Source: an uncultured Roseicyclus sp. | GTDB lineage: Bacteria > Pseudomonadota > Alphaproteobacteria > Rhodobacterales > Rhodobacteraceae | Assembly (NCBI GenBank): GCA_947489665.1 | Contig: CANLEH010000002.1 | Location: 496,001-560,000 of the forward strand | Direction of reading: 5' to 3' | DNA: 64,000 nt | Shown: positions 63,787-64,000 of the stretch, piece after piece | Position numbering within the stretch: position 1 is the stretch's first letter | Layout: each line of letters begins with the position of its first letter | Translations under genes and position numbers: made by a program | The notes under the pieces: generated by a model | Databases searched by the model: none | Seen by the model: the letters and a program-made list of their open reading frames with translations, nothing else | What the model was told of the DNA's origin: nothing

Positions 63787-64000
63787 ATGTCAGAGCAAAT
63801 GACCGGAGCGAAAATGATCGTCGAAGCCCTGAAGGAACAGGGTGTCGACACTGTATTCGGATATCCCGGCGGCGCCGTCCTACCGATTTACGACGAGATC
63901 TTTCAGCAGAACGCGATCCGGCACATTCTGGTGCGCCATGAACAGGGTGCGGTTCATGCGGCCGAGGGTTATGCACGCTCCACTGGCAAGCCGGGTGTCG
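63787..64000 (+). CDS. ilvB: acetolactate synthase large subunit, 5' part
   Basis: First 71 residues, cut by the window edge. [18 protein letters not shown], then [18 protein letters not shown] and the ThDP-activating Glu in [17 protein letters not shown] are typical of biosynthetic AHAS. First shared step of Val, Leu and Ile synthesis. Preceded by the attenuator. Confidence 0.93.
   Translation, partial: MSEQMTGAKMIVEALKEQGVDTVFGYPGGAVLPIYDEIFQQNAIRHILVRHEQGAVHAAEGYARSTGKPGV

Noticed and set aside
63369-63851. Several frames in the takP-ilvB gap
   Set aside because: Arg/Pro-rich, no ribosome site; the region is better explained by promoter and attenuator.

Overview
The window looks like a chromosomal segment of a marine alphaproteobacterium of the Rhodobacteraceae (Roseobacter group). 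The evidence is the high-GC coding style, the aglEFGA alpha-glucoside locus, the ALAS-type hemA, the ispG/HTH-DUF4115 pair, the mmsA / acyl-CoA dehydrogenase / HIBYL-CoA hydrolase / mmsB valine set, a Tak-type TRAP transporter with fused-size membrane subunits, and small families typical of the group (DUF2852, DUF1007 + NicO, YdcZ). No tRNA, rRNA, CRISPR array, prophage or plasmid functions were seen.

1-13.6 kb is sugar catabolism. A leftward aglE-F-G-A operon (ABC binding protein, two permeases, GH13 glucosidase; the left end is cut) faces a rightward aglR - GH1 beta-glucosidase - glucokinase set across a 260 bp control region with two LacI-type palindromes. Next comes a second, divergent sugar-like cluster: leftward flavin monooxygenase + aldo/keto reductase, rightward GntR regulator + Gfo/Idh/MocA dehydrogenase + BadF-type kinase, sharing a tandem 11-bp repeat as candidate operator.

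13.6-29.3 kb is mixed housekeeping: a membrane nucleotide-sugar dehydratase next to a decayed exopolysaccharide tyrosine kinase, a VIT transporter with a GlcD-type oxidase, rhodanese + ispG, a RodZ-like protein, hemA, a cytochrome P460-like protein, an M20 peptidase, a MATE pump, and a NicO + DUF1007 metal-uptake pair.

29.4-31.5 kb holds three tandem paralogues with a Flp-pilin-like N-terminus and a shared, unrecognised C-terminal domain, followed by parE and a lipoprotein. 34.1-35.6 kb is an accessory island: an AT-richer orphan gene and a RAYT-type Y1 transposase flanked by inverted REP palindromes. 35.7-43.8 kb contains small secreted and lipoproteins, a thioesterase, an ABC-F protein, two cyclophilins, coaD, a CBS protein and a LysR regulator.

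43.9-53.1 kb carries the valine-degradation genes, split into mmsA and, about 4.5 kb later, the other three. Between them is an insertion-like group including an unusual ribbon-helix-helix / membrane-segment / EF-hand fusion and a 57-residue exported protein. 53.1-58.3 kb has small enzymes and regulators, a DUF2852 pair, an RDD protein and an aminoacyl-tRNA-protein transferase. 58.5-63.1 kb is a leftward TRAP operon (takP-Q-M type). The right edge is the start of ilvB, preceded by a promoter, a 16-codon branched-chain leader peptide and an attenuator.

The most interesting signals are the pilin-like triplet, the RHH/EF-hand fusion, the ilvB attenuator, the RAYT/REP island, the internally deleted kinase pseudogene, and a dispersed intergenic repeat that sits just after stop codons.
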